In this document: positions 25,030 to 35,567 of the stretch, in pieces
Layout: each line of letters begins with the position of its first letter
Position numbering within the stretch: the first letter of the stretch is position 1
Assembly (NCBI RefSeq): GCF_014193285.1
Contig: NZ_JACHZE010000008.1
Location: forward strand, 1 to 64,000
Reading direction: 5' to 3'
DNA length: 64,000 bases
Source of the DNA: Atlantibacter sp. RC6
Lineage (GTDB): Bacteria > Pseudomonadota > Gammaproteobacteria > Enterobacterales > Enterobacteriaceae
Translations under genes and position numbers: made by a program
Notes under the pieces: generated by a model
What the model saw: the letters and a program-made list of their open reading frames with translations, nothing else
Told to the model about the DNA's origin: nothing
Database searches by the model: none

Positions 25030-26592
25030 CTACTCTTCGCCCTTCTTCTGGCTTAAGCCATACTCACGCAGTTTGTTGGCAATCGCAGTGTGCGACACGC
25101 CGAGGCGCTTCGCCAGCTTGCGGGTGCTGGGATAACTACGATAAAGCTGGGTCAATACCGAGCGTTCGAAACGCCGGGTGATCTCGTCCAGCGAACCGTC
25201 CATCGCCTCTTCGCCAACCGGCAGCGATCCGGCGTCAAAGTCCGGCAGCAGGATATCCTGCGCGCGCAGTTCATAGCCTTCCAGTTGGGTCAGTGCGCGG
25301 TATACGGCGTTTTTCAGTTGGCGCACGTTACCCGGCCAGCCGTAGCGAGTCAGCATATTGCTCAGATCGCTGGATAGCTTGGGACGCGCCACGCCCTGTT
25401 CATCGGCAAAACGCGCCACAAACAGTTCGGTCAGCGGCATGATGTCCTGCGGACGATCGCGCAGCGGCGGCAGGTTAAGGGTCAGTACGTTAAGGCGATA
25501 GTAGAGATCCTCACGGAACGTGCCCTTCTGCACCATCTCCACCAGGTTTTTCTGCGTGGCACAAATCACCCGCACATCCACATGGACTTCGTGCTCCTCG
25601 CCGACGCGCCGGAAGGTGCCGTCATTCAGGAAGCGCAGCAGCTTGGTTTGCATACGCGGCGACATTTCGCCGATCTCATCCAGCAGTACCGAGCCGCCGT
25701 TGGCCTGCTCGAAGAAGCCTTTTTTACCTTCCGTCGCGTTGGCGTAGGCGCCCGGCGCGTGGCCGAACAGCTCGCTTTCCACCACGTCTTCCGGGATGGA
25801 GCCGCAGTTAAGCGCCAGATAGGGCTTCTCGGCGCGCGGGCTGGCCTGATGGCAGGCACGGGCCAGTTGATCCTTGCCGGTGCCGGTATCGCCAACAATC
25901 AGCAACGGCGCGTTGAGCATCGCGAATTTACGCGCCTGCTCCACCACCTGACGCATCCGCGGGCTGACCGCGACGATCTGGCTGAACGCGCTGGTATCCA
26001 GGCTCGACAGGTTTTGCAGCTGGCGGCCCATACGCACCGTGGAGCGCAGCATCACCACCGCGCCAATCAGCGTGTTCACGCCTTTATCTTCTTCCAGATG
26101 CACCGGCGTGATTTCCATCAGGAAGTTCTGGCCGCTGATGATCACATGTTCTGAATGGGAGTCCACCGGGTCGCTATCCAGCCAGCGCTGGAAGTTAAAG
26201 CTGTTAATCAGCGCACCGGCGTTATGGTTGCGCAGCTTCGCCTCGCTCATGGCGAACAGCGCGCAGCTGGCAGGGTTAGCCCGTTCCACTTTGCTTTTTA
26301 AATCCAGCGATAGCACCGCTTCCGGCAACGCTTCCAGTAGCGCTGCCAGGGCGCGGTTTTCCCGCTCTGACGGCATCCACGGCACGGTGCGCACGTCGGT
26401 CACGCCTGAGATGCGGCGAATTTCCGCCATCAGGCTGCTGAATGAATCAAAATCAAGGGTGGAAAAGTTGAGGTAGATACGCCCGATAGGGTCAATTTCG
26501 ATGCCGCGCAGGTCAATGCTACGCAGCACCAGTAAATCCAGTAATTCTCGGGTAAGACCGATTCGGTCTTCGCAAAATACTTCCAGACGCAT
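25030..26592 (-). CDS. tyrR: Aromatic amino-acid regulator TyrR
   Basis: 520 residues from the ATG at 26592 (MRLEVFCED), which matches the E. coli start; an ATG 15 nt upstream lacks a ribosome site. Order: ACT-like domain (1-70), PAS (about 75-190), AAA+ ATPase with Walker A GDTGTGKD, and a Fis-type helix-turn-helix at the C-terminus (STRKLAKRLGVSHTAIANKL). The sigma54-contact GAFTGA loop is replaced by GAYANAT, in line with TyrR acting on sigma70 promoters. With this 7-residue segment the protein is 7 longer than the 513-residue E. coli form. It regulates aromatic biosynthesis and transport, and a TyrR-box-like dyad lies upstream. Confidence 0.95.
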   Translation of the reverse strand: MRLEVFCEDRIGLTRELLDLLVLRSIDLRGIEIDPIGRIYLNFSTLDFDSFSSLMAEIRRISGVTDVRTVPWMPSERENRALAALLEALPEAVLSLDLKSKVERANPASCALFAMSEAKLRNHNAGALINSFNFQRWLDSDPVDSHSEHVIISGQNFLMEITPVHLEEDKGVNTLIGAVVMLRSTVRMGRQLQNLSSLDTSAFSQIVAVSPRMRQVVEQARKFAMLNAPLLIVGDTGTGKDQLARACHQASPRAEKPYLALNCGSIPEDVVESELFGHAPGAYANATEGKKGFFEQANGGSVLLDEIGEMSPRMQTKLLRFLNDGTFRRVGEEHEVHVDVRVICATQKNLVEMVQKGTFREDLYYRLNVLTLNLPPLRDRPQDIMPLTELFVARFADEQGVARPKLSSDLSNMLTRYGWPGNVRQLKNAVYRALTQLEGYELRAQDILLPDFDAGSLPVGEEAMDGSLDEITRRFERSVLTQLYRSYPSTRKLAKRLGVSHTAIANKLREYGLSQKKGEE

Positions 26593-26664
26593 GGGGGTAA
26601 CCTTCATGCTTAAGGGCCAATGACGGGGCGATGATACTCAAGATAACCTTCACCAGGAAGATGT

Positions 26665-26684
26665 CTGTCAACAATCATTGACAG
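26665..26684. promoter_or_regulatory. TyrR box upstream of tyrR
   Basis: CTGTCAACAATCATTGACAG is a perfect 7-bp dyad with a 6-bp centre. The core TGTCAA-N6-TTGACA fits the TyrR box TGTAAA-N6-TTTACA with one change per arm. It lies about 75 bp upstream of the tyrR start, which suggests autoregulation; ycjF ends just beyond. Confidence 0.75.
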
Positions 26685-26740
26685 TATGGCGGAAAATTGG
26701 GCGCTGCGCCGTAAAGTTAAACGTTCACAGCGCCGAAGGG

Positions 26741-27793
26741 TTAACTCTCACGCGGTTTCTTTTGCAGAGTTTCTTTGACCTGAGTCAGGAGCTGGCGGCG
26801 GAAATCACCGAGGCGCGGCTTATCATCAAGCCACGGCAGCGGGCGGCACAGCTCCATGGCCTTAATGCCGAGACGCGCGGTCAGCAATCCTGCGCCAATG
26901 CCCTGCGCTGCCCGTGCGGAGAGGCGTGCGGCCAGATCCTGGGACATCCAGTCCAGGCCGATTTCACGCACCATTTCGCTGGCGCCGGCGAAGGCGATAT
27001 TCAGCAGCACCAGCCGGAACAGCCGGATGCGGCTAAAGTAGCCCAGCTCAATGCCGTACAGCGCAGCGATGCGGTTGATCAGACGTAAATTGCGCCAGGC
27101 GATAAACGCCATATCCACCAGCGCCAGCGGGCTGACGGCGATCATCAGCGTGGATTCCGCCGCCGAGCGGCTGATTTCACGCCGCGCCTGGCTATCCAGC
27201 ACCGGCTGCACCAGATGCGCGTACAGCTCGACGATCTCCCGGTCGTTATGGGTTTCATGAATGGCGGCATACCAGCGCTGTAGCGCCGGATGGCCCTGAT
27301 CCAGCCCGGCCTGGCGCGCCAGTTTTTCGCAAAACGCCCGGCCCTTGCCCATGCCGTGGCTGGTCAGCAACTCCCGCGCCTCATCGCGCTCGGTGGCGCG
27401 CTCGCGCAGACGGTGCAAACGCCGCCATTCGGTGCCCACCGCGCCAACGCCCGCCGCGACGATAAGCCCGCCCGCCGCCAGCCCGCCAAGGGCAATCCAG
27501 TCCTGGGTTTGCCACGCGGTGAGGGTCCACTGTACGCCCTGCGCCACTACGCTGGCGCCAAACAGCGCCAGCCCGGCGGTAACCATACGCCGCCACAGGC
27601 TGCGTCTGGGCCGCAGCGCGGCTTCCACCACGGCTTCGGCCTGGCCGTCGTCGGGATCAGGCGCAGTGGTCAGCGCCGGGGTGAACAGCTCCGCTTCCGG
27701 CTCGCTAAACGCCTGGGCGCTTTTGATCTGCGGTTCCCGGTCCGCCTGGAGCGGCTCGGCGAAATCGATTCGCGGTTTTAACGGCTCGCTCAT
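26741..27793 (-). CDS. ycjF: YcjF, DUF697 inner-membrane protein
   Basis: 350 residues. The N-terminal ~60 residues are acidic and probably cytoplasmic. Two hydrophobic segments follow (about 72-92 and 100-120), then a DUF697 domain with a further hydrophobic stretch ([18 protein letters not shown]) characteristic of the family. The function is unknown. The ATG overlaps the ycjX stop (ATGA), so the pair is coupled; both belong to the phage-shock regulon in E. coli, and here they follow pspD directly. Confidence 0.92.
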   Translation of the reverse strand: MSEPLKPRIDFAEPLQADREPQIKSAQAFSEPEAELFTPALTTAPDPDDGQAEAVVEAALRPRRSLWRRMVTAGLALFGASVVAQGVQWTLTAWQTQDWIALGGLAAGGLIVAAGVGAVGTEWRRLHRLRERATERDEARELLTSHGMGKGRAFCEKLARQAGLDQGHPALQRWYAAIHETHNDREIVELYAHLVQPVLDSQARREISRSAAESTLMIAVSPLALVDMAFIAWRNLRLINRIAALYGIELGYFSRIRLFRLVLLNIAFAGASEMVREIGLDWMSQDLAARLSARAAQGIGAGLLTARLGIKAMELCRPLPWLDDKPRLGDFRRQLLTQVKETLQKKPRES

Positions 27794-29187
27794 CGCAATT
27801 TATCTCCTATTAAAAACTCCAGCGCCGCATCCAGCCGGATATGCGGCAACGGCGTATCCACCGTCATCCGCTGCGGGCGGAACTGTTCAAACTGGAACCC
27901 CTGATTTTCCCAGAAGGCGTTGCCCGGTAAACGCGCCGGGACTTCGCCAGGATAGACCGTCAGCGGCGCGCCGTCGCTTAATCGGTGACCGCGTAACGCC
28001 GGGATTTTTTCACCCTTCACGTCCACCAACCCGCTTTGCGTGGCCTGTACCGACGCCAGCCCGAGGCAGTCCATGCTGATACCTTCAAAGGCGGCATTTT
28101 GCCAGGCATCCTGCACCAGTTGCTGGAGCAGCGACACCATATTGGCGTGCTGATCGGCGGTGATATGGTCGGCTTTGGTGGCGGCAAACAGCAGCTTGTC
28201 GATCACCGGCGAGAACAGGCGACGAAACAGCGTGCGCTGCCCGTAATGGAAGCTTTGCATAAGCTGAGTCAATGCCAGCCGCATATCATTAAACGCCTGC
28301 GGCCCGCTGTTGAGCGGCTGCAGGCAGTCCACCAGTACAATCTGGCGGTCAAAGCGCAGGAAGTGATCTTTATAAAAGCCTTTAACCACTTTTTCGCAAT
28401 AGTAGCGATAGCGTTCGCGCAGCATCCCGGCGTTGGTGGATTTATCCGCCTGGGCGAGACGCGATTCACCCACGCCGTCCACATCCGGCCAGGGGAAGAA
28501 CTGTAGCGCGGGCGCGCCCGCCATATCGCCGGGCAGCACAAAGCGCCCCGGCTGGATAAAGTGCAGCCCTTCGCGTTTACAGGTATGCAGATAGTCGGTC
28601 CAGGCTTCAGCAATCGCCGCCAGACGGTTTTCATCGGCGGGCGCTAACGGATCGAGGCCGTCGCACAGCTTGCGCCACTGCTGCGACCAGCCTTCGCGAT
28701 CCCCCTTGAGCAGCCCGGTCATCTGCCGCGACCAGCTCAGGTAATCCTGGGCCAGCATCGGCAAATCCAGCAGCCATTCGCCCGGGTAATCAACAATTTC
28801 CAGGTACAGGGTCGAGGTATCTTTAAAATGACGCAACAGGGATTCATTTGAACGATAGCGCAGCGCGAGGCGCATCTCGCTGACGCCGCGGGTGGGCGTT
28901 GGCCAGGCCGGCGGCTCGCCGTACAGCTGCGCCAGCCCTTCATCGTAGGTAAAGCGCGCCACGCCCAAATCGCGCTGCGGCACGCGCTTCACGCCCAGCA
29001 GCCGCTCTTCGCGCACCGCATTCAACAACGGCAGGCGCGCGCCGGCGTGGAGGTTTAACAGTTGATTCACCATGGCGGTGATAAACGCCGTTTTGCCGCT
29101 GCGGCTCAGGCCAGTGACGGCCAGCCGCAGATGGCGATCGACGCCGCGGTTGACCAATGCATTGAGTTCAGTCTTGATTCGCTTCAT
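27790..29187 (-). CDS. ycjX: YcjX, DUF463 P-loop nucleotide-binding protein
   Basis: 465 residues from the ATG at 29187 (MKRIKTEL), matching the E. coli length; two ATGs up to 21 nt upstream are less likely. The Walker A motif GLSRSGKT is at 26-33 and a switch-like [14 protein letters not shown] follows, so it is a GTP- or ATP-binding protein of the stress-ATPase type. TKADHIT resembles an NKxD guanine-recognition motif. It is part of the psp-linked ycjX-ycjF pair induced under envelope stress. Confidence 0.93.
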   Translation of the reverse strand: MKRIKTELNALVNRGVDRHLRLAVTGLSRSGKTAFITAMVNQLLNLHAGARLPLLNAVREERLLGVKRVPQRDLGVARFTYDEGLAQLYGEPPAWPTPTRGVSEMRLALRYRSNESLLRHFKDTSTLYLEIVDYPGEWLLDLPMLAQDYLSWSRQMTGLLKGDREGWSQQWRKLCDGLDPLAPADENRLAAIAEAWTDYLHTCKREGLHFIQPGRFVLPGDMAGAPALQFFPWPDVDGVGESRLAQADKSTNAGMLRERYRYYCEKVVKGFYKDHFLRFDRQIVLVDCLQPLNSGPQAFNDMRLALTQLMQSFHYGQRTLFRRLFSPVIDKLLFAATKADHITADQHANMVSLLQQLVQDAWQNAAFEGISMDCLGLASVQATQSGLVDVKGEKIPALRGHRLSDGAPLTVYPGEVPARLPGNAFWENQGFQFEQFRPQRMTVDTPLPHIRLDAALEFLIGDKLR

Positions 29188-29289
29188 CGTCATCCTGTTT
29201 TCGAGCAAGCGTATTGATAAGGCTATTATGGGGATGATTTAGCGGTCAGGCACGTCCCCGTTGTGCCCTTGCGATGCGTTTTTTGTCAA

Positions 29290-29514
29290 TCAGGGTTTGA
29301 TATTGCGCGACAATCGGGTCGCCAGTCGCTTTAACAGCGGTTCGAGGGCGAAAGCTAACAGCATTTTAACCGGCCGGCGCGCGACCGACTTCACCGCCCA
29401 GCCTGCGACGCCCGCAGGCCCGTAACGCAATGCGCCGAGAATGATCAGTTTACCGGCCAGTTTCAGGCCGGGACGCGCTTTCACAGAAGCCTGCTGCCAA
29501 CGGGTTGGTTTCAT
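29290..29514 (-). CDS. pspD: Phage-shock protein PspD
   Basis: A 74-residue, basic peripheral membrane protein matching E. coli PspD ([23 protein letters not shown], then a basic amphipathic tail). Its role in the Psp response is minor and unclear. It lies 18 nt after pspC in the pspABCD operon. The next gene in K-12, pspE, is absent; ycjX follows after about 100 nt. Confidence 0.92.
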   Translation of the reverse strand: MKPTRWQQASVKARPGLKLAGKLIILGALRYGPAGVAGWAVKSVARRPVKMLLAFALEPLLKRLATRLSRNIKP

Positions 29515-29532
29515 TCGCTCTCCAGTTAAGAG

Positions 29533-29892
29533 TTAAAGCTGACGAAAACGGCTGCGCAACGTGAAGGTGTCTGAGGTCACGTAGCGCTCCATGGCGCGTA
29601 AGCGCTGCTCGGATTCAGCCAGTTGGGCATCGGCGTCGTTCAGCAAATCGCTGCTGCGCGGCGCGCCTTCGCCCTGCTCTGCGCCTTCCGGCATCGGGTC
29701 GAGAATAAATGTCAGGGCGATGTACGCCACCAGGGTAAAAAAGAACAGACCAAAAAACATCGACAGCACCACGATCAGGCGCACCAGCTTCACCGGCACG
29801 TCGAGATACTGAGCGATGCCCGCGCATACCCCTTTAACCATGCCCTGCTGGGGAATACGCCACAGTTTGCGATTTCCAAAAGAGGAGCTCAT
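29533..29892 (-). CDS. pspC: Phage-shock protein PspC
   Basis: 119 residues. An N-terminal PspC domain (WRIPQQGMVKGVCAGIAQYLDVP) precedes one strong membrane helix (about 38-62), with a C-terminal periplasmic or coiled segment (ADAQLAESEQRLRAMERYV). PspC senses envelope damage with PspB and draws PspA away from PspF. The start codon overlaps the pspB stop by 1 nt, showing translational coupling. Confidence 0.95.
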   Translation of the reverse strand: MSSSFGNRKLWRIPQQGMVKGVCAGIAQYLDVPVKLVRLIVVLSMFFGLFFFTLVAYIALTFILDPMPEGAEQGEGAPRSSDLLNDADAQLAESEQRLRAMERYVTSDTFTLRSRFRQL

Positions 29893-30116
29893 TAGTCGTT
29901 TCTCCAGTTAGGGTGTTCAGCATCCAGGATCTGCTCCAGCGACTGAATGCGTTCGCGCATCCGGCGAGCCTCTTCAGTCAGTTGCGCCAGGCGCTGCTGC
30001 TCGCTCTGGGTTAACTCGCTGCGCGAGCTGCGGTTGCTGTAGTGCAGCCACAGCCAGATCGGCGCGACGAACAGCACGAAAATGGTTAGCGGGATGGCGA
30101 GAAAAAGTGCGCTCAT
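29892..30116 (-). CDS. pspB: Phage-shock protein PspB
   Basis: 74 residues. One membrane helix (about 3-24) is followed by a cytoplasmic leucine-zipper-like coiled coil (QQRLAQLTEEARRMRERIQSLEQIL) that pairs with PspC. Together they activate the Psp response. The length matches E. coli PspB and the gene sits between pspA and pspC as expected. Confidence 0.95.
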   Translation of the reverse strand: MSALFLAIPLTIFVLFVAPIWLWLHYSNRSSRSELTQSEQQRLAQLTEEARRMRERIQSLEQILDAEHPNWRND

Positions 30117-30172
30117 GTGTACTCCTTGACAGTAAAGGCGCTGCGGCGCTTCACTCCGCCGCAGCTATTTTA

Positions 30173-30841
30173 TTATTCAACGTCGCGCTGTACTTTGGCT
30201 TTAAGCGCAGCCAGTTGGGCGCTGATTTCATCGTCCGCTTTGAGATCGGCAAACTGCTGATCAAGATTTTTTTGTTTGCCAAAACGCTGGCTTTCGGCTT
30301 CTGCTTCCATGTGATCGATACGGCGCTCAAACGATTCGAAACGCGCCATGGCTTCATCAATTTTGCCGCTGTCGAGCTGGCGGCGCACGTCGCGGGATGA
30401 CGATGCGGCCTGGTGGCGCAGGGTCAACGCCTGCTGGCGAGCGCGAGTTTCCTGAAGTTTGTTCTCCAGTTCGCCGATTTCGGTTTTCATCCGCGCCAGG
30501 GTTTCGTCAACCTGCGTGGCTTCGTCGCTCAGTACCGTGATCAGGTCGGTCAGCTTTTGTTTTTCGATCAGCGCCGCACGGGCTAAATCGTCTTTATCTT
30601 TACGCAGCGCCAGTTCGGCTTTTTCCTGCCACTCGGCCTGCTGGGCGGTCGCCTGTTCAATGCGACGGCTGAGCTGTTTCTTTTCAGCCAGCGCGCGCGC
30701 GGAGGTGGAACGCACTTCAACTAAGGTGTCTTCCATTTCCTGAATCATCAGACGCACCAGCTTTTGCGGGTCCTCTGCTTTTTCCAGCAGGGAGTTGATG
30801 TTGGCGTTCACGATGTCGGCAAAACGAGAAAAAATACCCAT
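30173..30841 (-). CDS. pspA: Phage-shock protein PspA
   Basis: 222 residues, an ESCRT-III/Vipp1-like protein that is almost entirely coiled coil after an N-terminal amphipathic helix ([19 protein letters not shown]). It binds stressed membrane and, when free, inhibits PspF. Length and features match E. coli. A sigma54-type promoter lies about 60 bp upstream, and pspF is divergent. Confidence 0.97.
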   Translation of the reverse strand: MGIFSRFADIVNANINSLLEKAEDPQKLVRLMIQEMEDTLVEVRSTSARALAEKKQLSRRIEQATAQQAEWQEKAELALRKDKDDLARAALIEKQKLTDLITVLSDEATQVDETLARMKTEIGELENKLQETRARQQALTLRHQAASSSRDVRRQLDSGKIDEAMARFESFERRIDHMEAEAESQRFGKQKNLDQQFADLKADDEISAQLAALKAKVQRDVE

Positions 30842-30901
30842 AACTCAATCCTCTTTGATTATCCGGGCGTCACGCGCCCTGCTCGATTTCGTTTTAACTA
30901 A

Positions 30902-30917
30902 TACAAACATCGTGCCA
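30902..30917 (-). promoter_or_regulatory. Sigma54 promoter of pspABCD
   Basis: On the minus strand TGGCAC-N5-TTGTA matches the -24/-12 consensus TGGCAC-N5-TTGCA with one change. It lies 60-75 bp upstream of the pspA start and should be activated by PspF, which is encoded divergently. Confidence 0.88.
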
Positions 30918-31016
30918 GTTTTATAATTTATTGTTTTTACTGGATTTGAACAGATTGCCGTCAGGTATGATATCTTTAATGGTAGTCATATCCACCAACA
31001 AGTGGTCAATTTCATC

Positions 31017-31997
31017 ATGGCAGAATACAAAGATAACTTGATTGGCGAGGCCAATAGCTTCCTGGAAGTACTGGAACAGGTATCGCGGCTGGCGCCACTG
31101 GATAAACCGGTGCTGGTGATCGGTGAGCGCGGCACCGGTAAAGAGCTGATTGCCAGCCGCATTCACTTTCTGTCGCGCCGCTGGCAGGGGCCGTTTATTT
31201 CTTTGAACTGCGCGGCGCTGAATGAAAATTTGCTCGATTCCGAGCTGTTTGGCCATGAAGCGGGCGCGTTTACCGGCGCGCAGAAGCGCCACCCAGGCCG
31301 GTTTGAGCGCGCCGACGGCGGAACGCTGTTTCTCGATGAGCTGGCGACCGCGCCAATGATGGTCCAGGAAAAGCTGCTCAGGGTCATCGAATATGGCGAG
31401 CTGGAGCGCGTAGGGGGCAGCCAGCCGTTACAGGTCAATGTGCGTCTGGTGTGCGCCACCAACGCCAGCCTGCCGGAGTTAGTCGAAGAAGGGAAATTCC
31501 GCGCCGACCTGCTGGATAGGCTGGCATTTGATGTGGTTCAGCTCCCGCCGCTGCGCGAGCGACGCAGCGATATCATGCTGCTGGCCGAACAGTTCGCTAT
31601 CCAGATGTGCCGCGAACTCGGCTGGCTGTTGTTCCCTGGTTTTACCCCAGAGGCGGAGCAAACCCTGTTGGACTACGGCTGGCCAGGCAATATCCGCGAG
31701 CTGAAAAACGTGGTGGAGCGTTCGATTTATCGCCACGGCACCAGCGATACGCCGGTGGATACCATTATTGTCGACCCGTTTTCCCGTCCCGCGACGCTAA
31801 AAGCTGAAACGGCGGATAACGGCTTGCCCACCCTGCCGCTCGATTTACGCCAGTGGCAACAGCAGAGCGAAAAAGCGCTGGTGGAAGCCAGCCTGGCGCA
31901 GGCGAAGTACAATCAGAAACGCGCCGCGCAGTTACTGGGGGTGACTTATCACCAGCTACGCGCCCTGTTGAAAAAGCATCAGATCGCCGCCCAGTGA
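31017..31997 (+). CDS. pspF: Psp operon activator PspF
   Basis: A 326-residue sigma54 enhancer-binding protein with only the AAA+ domain and a C-terminal Fis-type helix-turn-helix (KRAAQLLGVTYHQLRALLK). Walker A is GERGTGKE, the sigma54-contact loop is an intact GAFTGA, and Walker B is GGTLFLDEL. It lacks a receiver domain because PspA regulates it directly. The ATG at 31017 (MAEYKDN) aligns with E. coli; an ATG 15 nt upstream is unsupported. It is divergent from pspA. Confidence 0.96.
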   Translation: MAEYKDNLIGEANSFLEVLEQVSRLAPLDKPVLVIGERGTGKELIASRIHFLSRRWQGPFISLNCAALNENLLDSELFGHEAGAFTGAQKRHPGRFERADGGTLFLDELATAPMMVQEKLLRVIEYGELERVGGSQPLQVNVRLVCATNASLPELVEEGKFRADLLDRLAFDVVQLPPLRERRSDIMLLAEQFAIQMCRELGWLLFPGFTPEAEQTLLDYGWPGNIRELKNVVERSIYRHGTSDTPVDTIIVDPFSRPATLKAETADNGLPTLPLDLRQWQQQSEKALVEASLAQAKYNQKRAAQLLGVTYHQLRALLKKHQIAAQ

Positions 31998-32087
31998 TGG
32001 CTTTTGCACCAACTGGCGCAGAGATTTTTCCCTGGCCCCACTAAGTGCGATACACTTTGACTATTGGTCAAAATAACTCAAAAACTT

Positions 32088-33728
32088 ATGCGCGTATTTT
32101 TGTCTTCCCTGATAATGGCGCTCGGCATTTCTGGCGGGTATGCCCATGCGGCTCCTGCCCCAAAACCCCTTGCCGATATTCGCCAGAGCGGGTTTGTCTA
32201 TTGCGTCAACGGACAGGTAAATACCTTTAATCCACAAAAAGCGGGGAGCGGTCTGACCGTTGATACCCTGGCCGCGCAACTGTATGACCGGCTGCTGGAC
32301 GTCGACCCTTATACCTACCGGCTGGTTTCCGAACTGGCGGACAGTTGGGAAGTTTTGGATAACGGCGCGACCTATCGCTTTCACCTGCGCCGAAACGTGC
32401 AGTTCCAGACCACCGCCTGGTTTACGCCGACCCGTCCGCTCAATGCGGATGATGTGGTATTCAGTTTCCAGCGTATTTTCGATCGCAATAATCCCTGGCA
32501 CAGCGTTAACGGCGCGAGCTATCCCTATTTCGACAGCCTGCAATTTGCCGATACCGTGAAAAGCGTGCGTAAAATTGGCGAATACAGCGTTGAGTTTCGC
32601 CTCGCCCAGCCCGATGCCTCGTTCTTATGGCATCTGGCGACCCATTACGCGTCGGTGATGTCGGCGGAATACGCGGCGAAACTCACTAAGGCCGATCGCC
32701 AGGAGATGCTGGACCGCGAACCGGTAGGCACCGGCCCCTTTAAACTGCGTGAGTACCGAGCCGGGCAATTTATCCGCCTGGCGCGTCACGATAACTTCTG
32801 GCGCGGTAAGCCGCTGATGCCTCAGGTGGTCATCGATTTGGGTTCCGGCGGCACCGGGCGTTTATCAAAATTGCTCACTGGCGAATGCGATGTGCTGGCC
32901 TGGCCTGCCGCCAGCCAGTTGTCGATTTTACGCGACGACCCGCGCCTGCGCCTGACGCTACGCCCCGGGATGAACATCGCCTATCTCGGATTCAATACCA
33001 ATAAAGCGCCGCTGAATAACCCGGCGGTACGCCACGCGCTGGCGCTGGCAATCAATAATCAACGCCTGATGCAGTCGATTTATTACGGCACCGCCGAAAC
33101 CGCCGCCTCAATTTTGCCGCGCGCGTCGTGGGCCTACGATAACGATGCGAAAATCACTGAATACGATCCCGCCAGGGCCAAAGCGCAGCTTGAGGCGCTG
33201 GGGGTGCAGAATTTAACCCTGCAACTGTGGGTGCCGACCAGCTCTCAGGCCTGGAACCCCAGCCCGCTAAAAACCGCCGAGCTGATTCAGGCCGATCTGG
33301 CCCAGGTGGGCGTGACGGTGGTGATCGTGCCGGTCGAAGGCCGTTTCCAGGAAGCGCGGTTGATGGATATGAATCACGATCTCACGCTTGCCGGCTGGGC
33401 CACCGACAGTAACGACCCGGACAGTTTTTTCCGTCCGTTGCTGAGCTGCGCGGCCATTCGCTCCCAGAGCAACGTGGCGCACTGGTGTAATCGGGAATTT
33501 GACGAGGTGCTGCAAAAAGCGCTCTCCTCCCAGCAACTGGCGGCGCGCATCGAAGCCTACGATGAGGCCCAGCGGATGCTGGCGAAAGAACTGCCGGTGC
33601 TGCCGCTGGCGTCTTCCCTGCGTCTGCAGGCATCGCGCTATGATATCAAAGGGCTGGTATTGAGCCCGTTCGGTAATGCGTCATTCGCTGGCGTATCCCG
33701 GGACGAGGCGGAGGTGAAAGCGCCATGA
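32088..33728 (+). CDS. sapA: SapA, periplasmic peptide-binding protein
   Basis: 546 residues of the OppA/DppA-type binding proteins. A signal peptide ends about AHA-A (residue 21). Family stretches include [24 protein letters not shown] and [13 protein letters not shown]. SapA binds antimicrobial peptides in Salmonella and Haemophilus; in E. coli the SapBCDF part has been linked to putrescine export, so the true substrate here is open. The first gene of sapABCDF; its stop overlaps sapB (ATGA). Confidence 0.95.
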   Translation: MRVFLSSLIMALGISGGYAHAAPAPKPLADIRQSGFVYCVNGQVNTFNPQKAGSGLTVDTLAAQLYDRLLDVDPYTYRLVSELADSWEVLDNGATYRFHLRRNVQFQTTAWFTPTRPLNADDVVFSFQRIFDRNNPWHSVNGASYPYFDSLQFADTVKSVRKIGEYSVEFRLAQPDASFLWHLATHYASVMSAEYAAKLTKADRQEMLDREPVGTGPFKLREYRAGQFIRLARHDNFWRGKPLMPQVVIDLGSGGTGRLSKLLTGECDVLAWPAASQLSILRDDPRLRLTLRPGMNIAYLGFNTNKAPLNNPAVRHALALAINNQRLMQSIYYGTAETAASILPRASWAYDNDAKITEYDPARAKAQLEALGVQNLTLQLWVPTSSQAWNPSPLKTAELIQADLAQVGVTVVIVPVEGRFQEARLMDMNHDLTLAGWATDSNDPDSFFRPLLSCAAIRSQSNVAHWCNREFDEVLQKALSSQQLAARIEAYDEAQRMLAKELPVLPLASSLRLQASRYDIKGLVLSPFGNASFAGVSRDEAEVKAP

Positions 33729-34690
33729 TTATTTTTACCCTGCGTCGCTTATTGCTGTTGCTGGTGACGCTGCTGTTTTTAAGTATCGTCGGCTTCTGCC
33801 TGAGCTATTTTACACCGCACGCCCCGCTTCAGGGCGCATCGCTGTGGAACGCCTGGTGGTTCTGGTTTGACGGCGTGCTGCACTGGGATTTCGGCGTGTC
33901 CAGCATTAACGGCCAACCGATTACCGCCCAGCTGCGGGAAGTTTTCCCGGCCACCATGGAGCTGTGCATTCTGGCGTTTGGCTTTGCGCTGCTGGTGGGT
34001 ATCCCGGTGGGGATGCTGGCGGGGATTTTGCGCAATAAATGGCAGGACACCTTTATCAGCGGGCTGGCGCTGGTGGGCCTGTCGATTCCGGTATTCTGGC
34101 TGGCGCTGTTGCTGACGCTATTTTTCTCGCTCACCCTGGGCTGGCTACCGGTGTCCGGGCGCTTCGACCTGCTGTATGAAGTAAAACAGGTGACCGGTTT
34201 CGCGCTGGTTGACGCCTGGCTGTCGGATTCGCCGTGGCGCGATGAGATGATTATCAGCGCCATGCGCCATATGGTGCTGCCGGTGCTGACGCTGGCGCTG
34301 GCGCCGACGACCGAAGTGATCCGCCTGATGCGCATCAGCACCATCGAGGTGTTCGATCAAAACTATGTGAAAGCAGCGGCCACGCGCGGCCTGTCGCGGA
34401 TCACCATTTTGCGCCGCCACGTGTTGCATAACGCCCTGCCGCCGGTGATCCCGCGTCTGGGCCTGCAATTCTCCACCATGCTGACGCTGGCGATGATCAC
34501 TGAGATGGTATTTAGCTGGCCGGGGCTGGGGCGCTGGCTGATTAACGCTATCCGCCAGCAAGATTTTGCGGCGATTTCCGCTGGCGTGATGGTGATTGGC
34601 GCACTGGTGATCGCGGTTAACGTGCTGTCGGATATCCTCGGGGCCATGGCGAACCCGCTGAAGCATAAGGAATGGTATGCCCTACGATAA
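33725..34690 (+). CDS. sapB: SapB, ABC transporter permease
   Basis: A 321-residue inner-membrane permease of the DppB/OppB type with about six helices. The cytoplasmic EAA-like loop that contacts the ATPase is at [21 protein letters not shown]. It forms the channel with SapC. Its start overlaps the sapA stop by 4 nt and its end overlaps sapC by 14 nt, typical of a tightly coupled operon. Confidence 0.95.
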   Translation: MIIFTLRRLLLLLVTLLFLSIVGFCLSYFTPHAPLQGASLWNAWWFWFDGVLHWDFGVSSINGQPITAQLREVFPATMELCILAFGFALLVGIPVGMLAGILRNKWQDTFISGLALVGLSIPVFWLALLLTLFFSLTLGWLPVSGRFDLLYEVKQVTGFALVDAWLSDSPWRDEMIISAMRHMVLPVLTLALAPTTEVIRLMRISTIEVFDQNYVKAAATRGLSRITILRRHVLHNALPPVIPRLGLQFSTMLTLAMITEMVFSWPGLGRWLINAIRQQDFAAISAGVMVIGALVIAVNVLSDILGAMANPLKHKEWYALR

Positions 34691-35567
34691 TGTTTACAGC
34701 GAAAAGCGCCCACCGGGGGCATTACGTACGGTATGGCGCAAATTCTATGGCGATACCATGGCGATGGTCGGCCTGTACGGCTGCGCCGGGCTGGTGCTGC
34801 TGTGCCTGTTTGGCTCGCTGTTTTCCCCTTACGACATCAACCAGCAGTTTCTGGGTTATCAGTTGCTGCCGCCGTCATGGTCGCGCTATGGCGAGGTGTC
34901 GTTCTTTTTAGGCACCGATGATTTAGGCCGCGATGTATTAAGCCGCCTGCTGAGCGGCGCGGCCCCTACCGTCGGCGGCGCGTTCGTGGTGACGCTGGGC
35001 GCGGCGATCGTCGGGTTAGTGCTGGGCGTTATCGCCGGGTCCACCCACGGGCTGCGCTCAGCGCTGCTGAACCATATTCTCGATACGTTGTTGTCGATCC
35101 CTTCCCTGCTGCTGGCGATTATCGTGGTGGCGTTTGCCGGGCCGGGGCTGTCCCATGCGATGTTCGCGGTGTGGCTGGCATTGCTGCCGCGCATCGTGCG
35201 TTCGGTTTACAGCATGGTGCATGACGAACTGGAAAAAGAGTACGTGGTAGCGGCCCGCCTTGACGGCGCATCAACCCTGAATATTCTCTGGTTCGCAGTG
35301 TTGCCGAATACCGCGTCGGTGTTTGTCAGCGAAGTGACGCGCGCGCTGTCGATGGCGGTGCTGGATATCGCCGCGCTCGGCTTTCTCGATCTCGGCGCGC
35401 AGTTGCCCTCGCCCGAGTGGGGAGCAATGCTGGGGGATGCGCTAGAATTGATTTATGTCGCGCCGTGGACGGTCATGCTGCCCGGCGCCGCCATTATGGT
35501 CAGCGTGTTGCTGATCAACCTGCTTGGCGAAGGTATCCGACGCGCCATTAATGCGGGAGTGGAATAA
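34677..35567 (+). CDS. sapC: SapC, ABC transporter permease
   Basis: A 296-residue inner-membrane permease of the DppC/OppC type, with about six helices and the EAA-like loop [21 protein letters not shown]. It pairs with SapB. The start at 34677 ([14 protein letters not shown]) matches E. coli SapC in sequence and length and lies inside the end of sapB. The last base of the stop codon is the first base of sapD. Confidence 0.95.
   Translation: MPYDNVYSEKRPPGALRTVWRKFYGDTMAMVGLYGCAGLVLLCLFGSLFSPYDINQQFLGYQLLPPSWSRYGEVSFFLGTDDLGRDVLSRLLSGAAPTVGGAFVVTLGAAIVGLVLGVIAGSTHGLRSALLNHILDTLLSIPSLLLAIIVVAFAGPGLSHAMFAVWLALLPRIVRSVYSMVHDELEKEYVVAARLDGASTLNILWFAVLPNTASVFVSEVTRALSMAVLDIAALGFLDLGAQLPSPEWGAMLGDALELIYVAPWTVMLPGAAIMVSVLLINLLGEGIRRAINAGVE

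Noticed and set aside
25582-26154. 190-residue frame antisense to tyrR
   Set aside because: It overlaps the AAA+ domain of tyrR and has a repetitive Arg/Ala/His composition typical of shadows.
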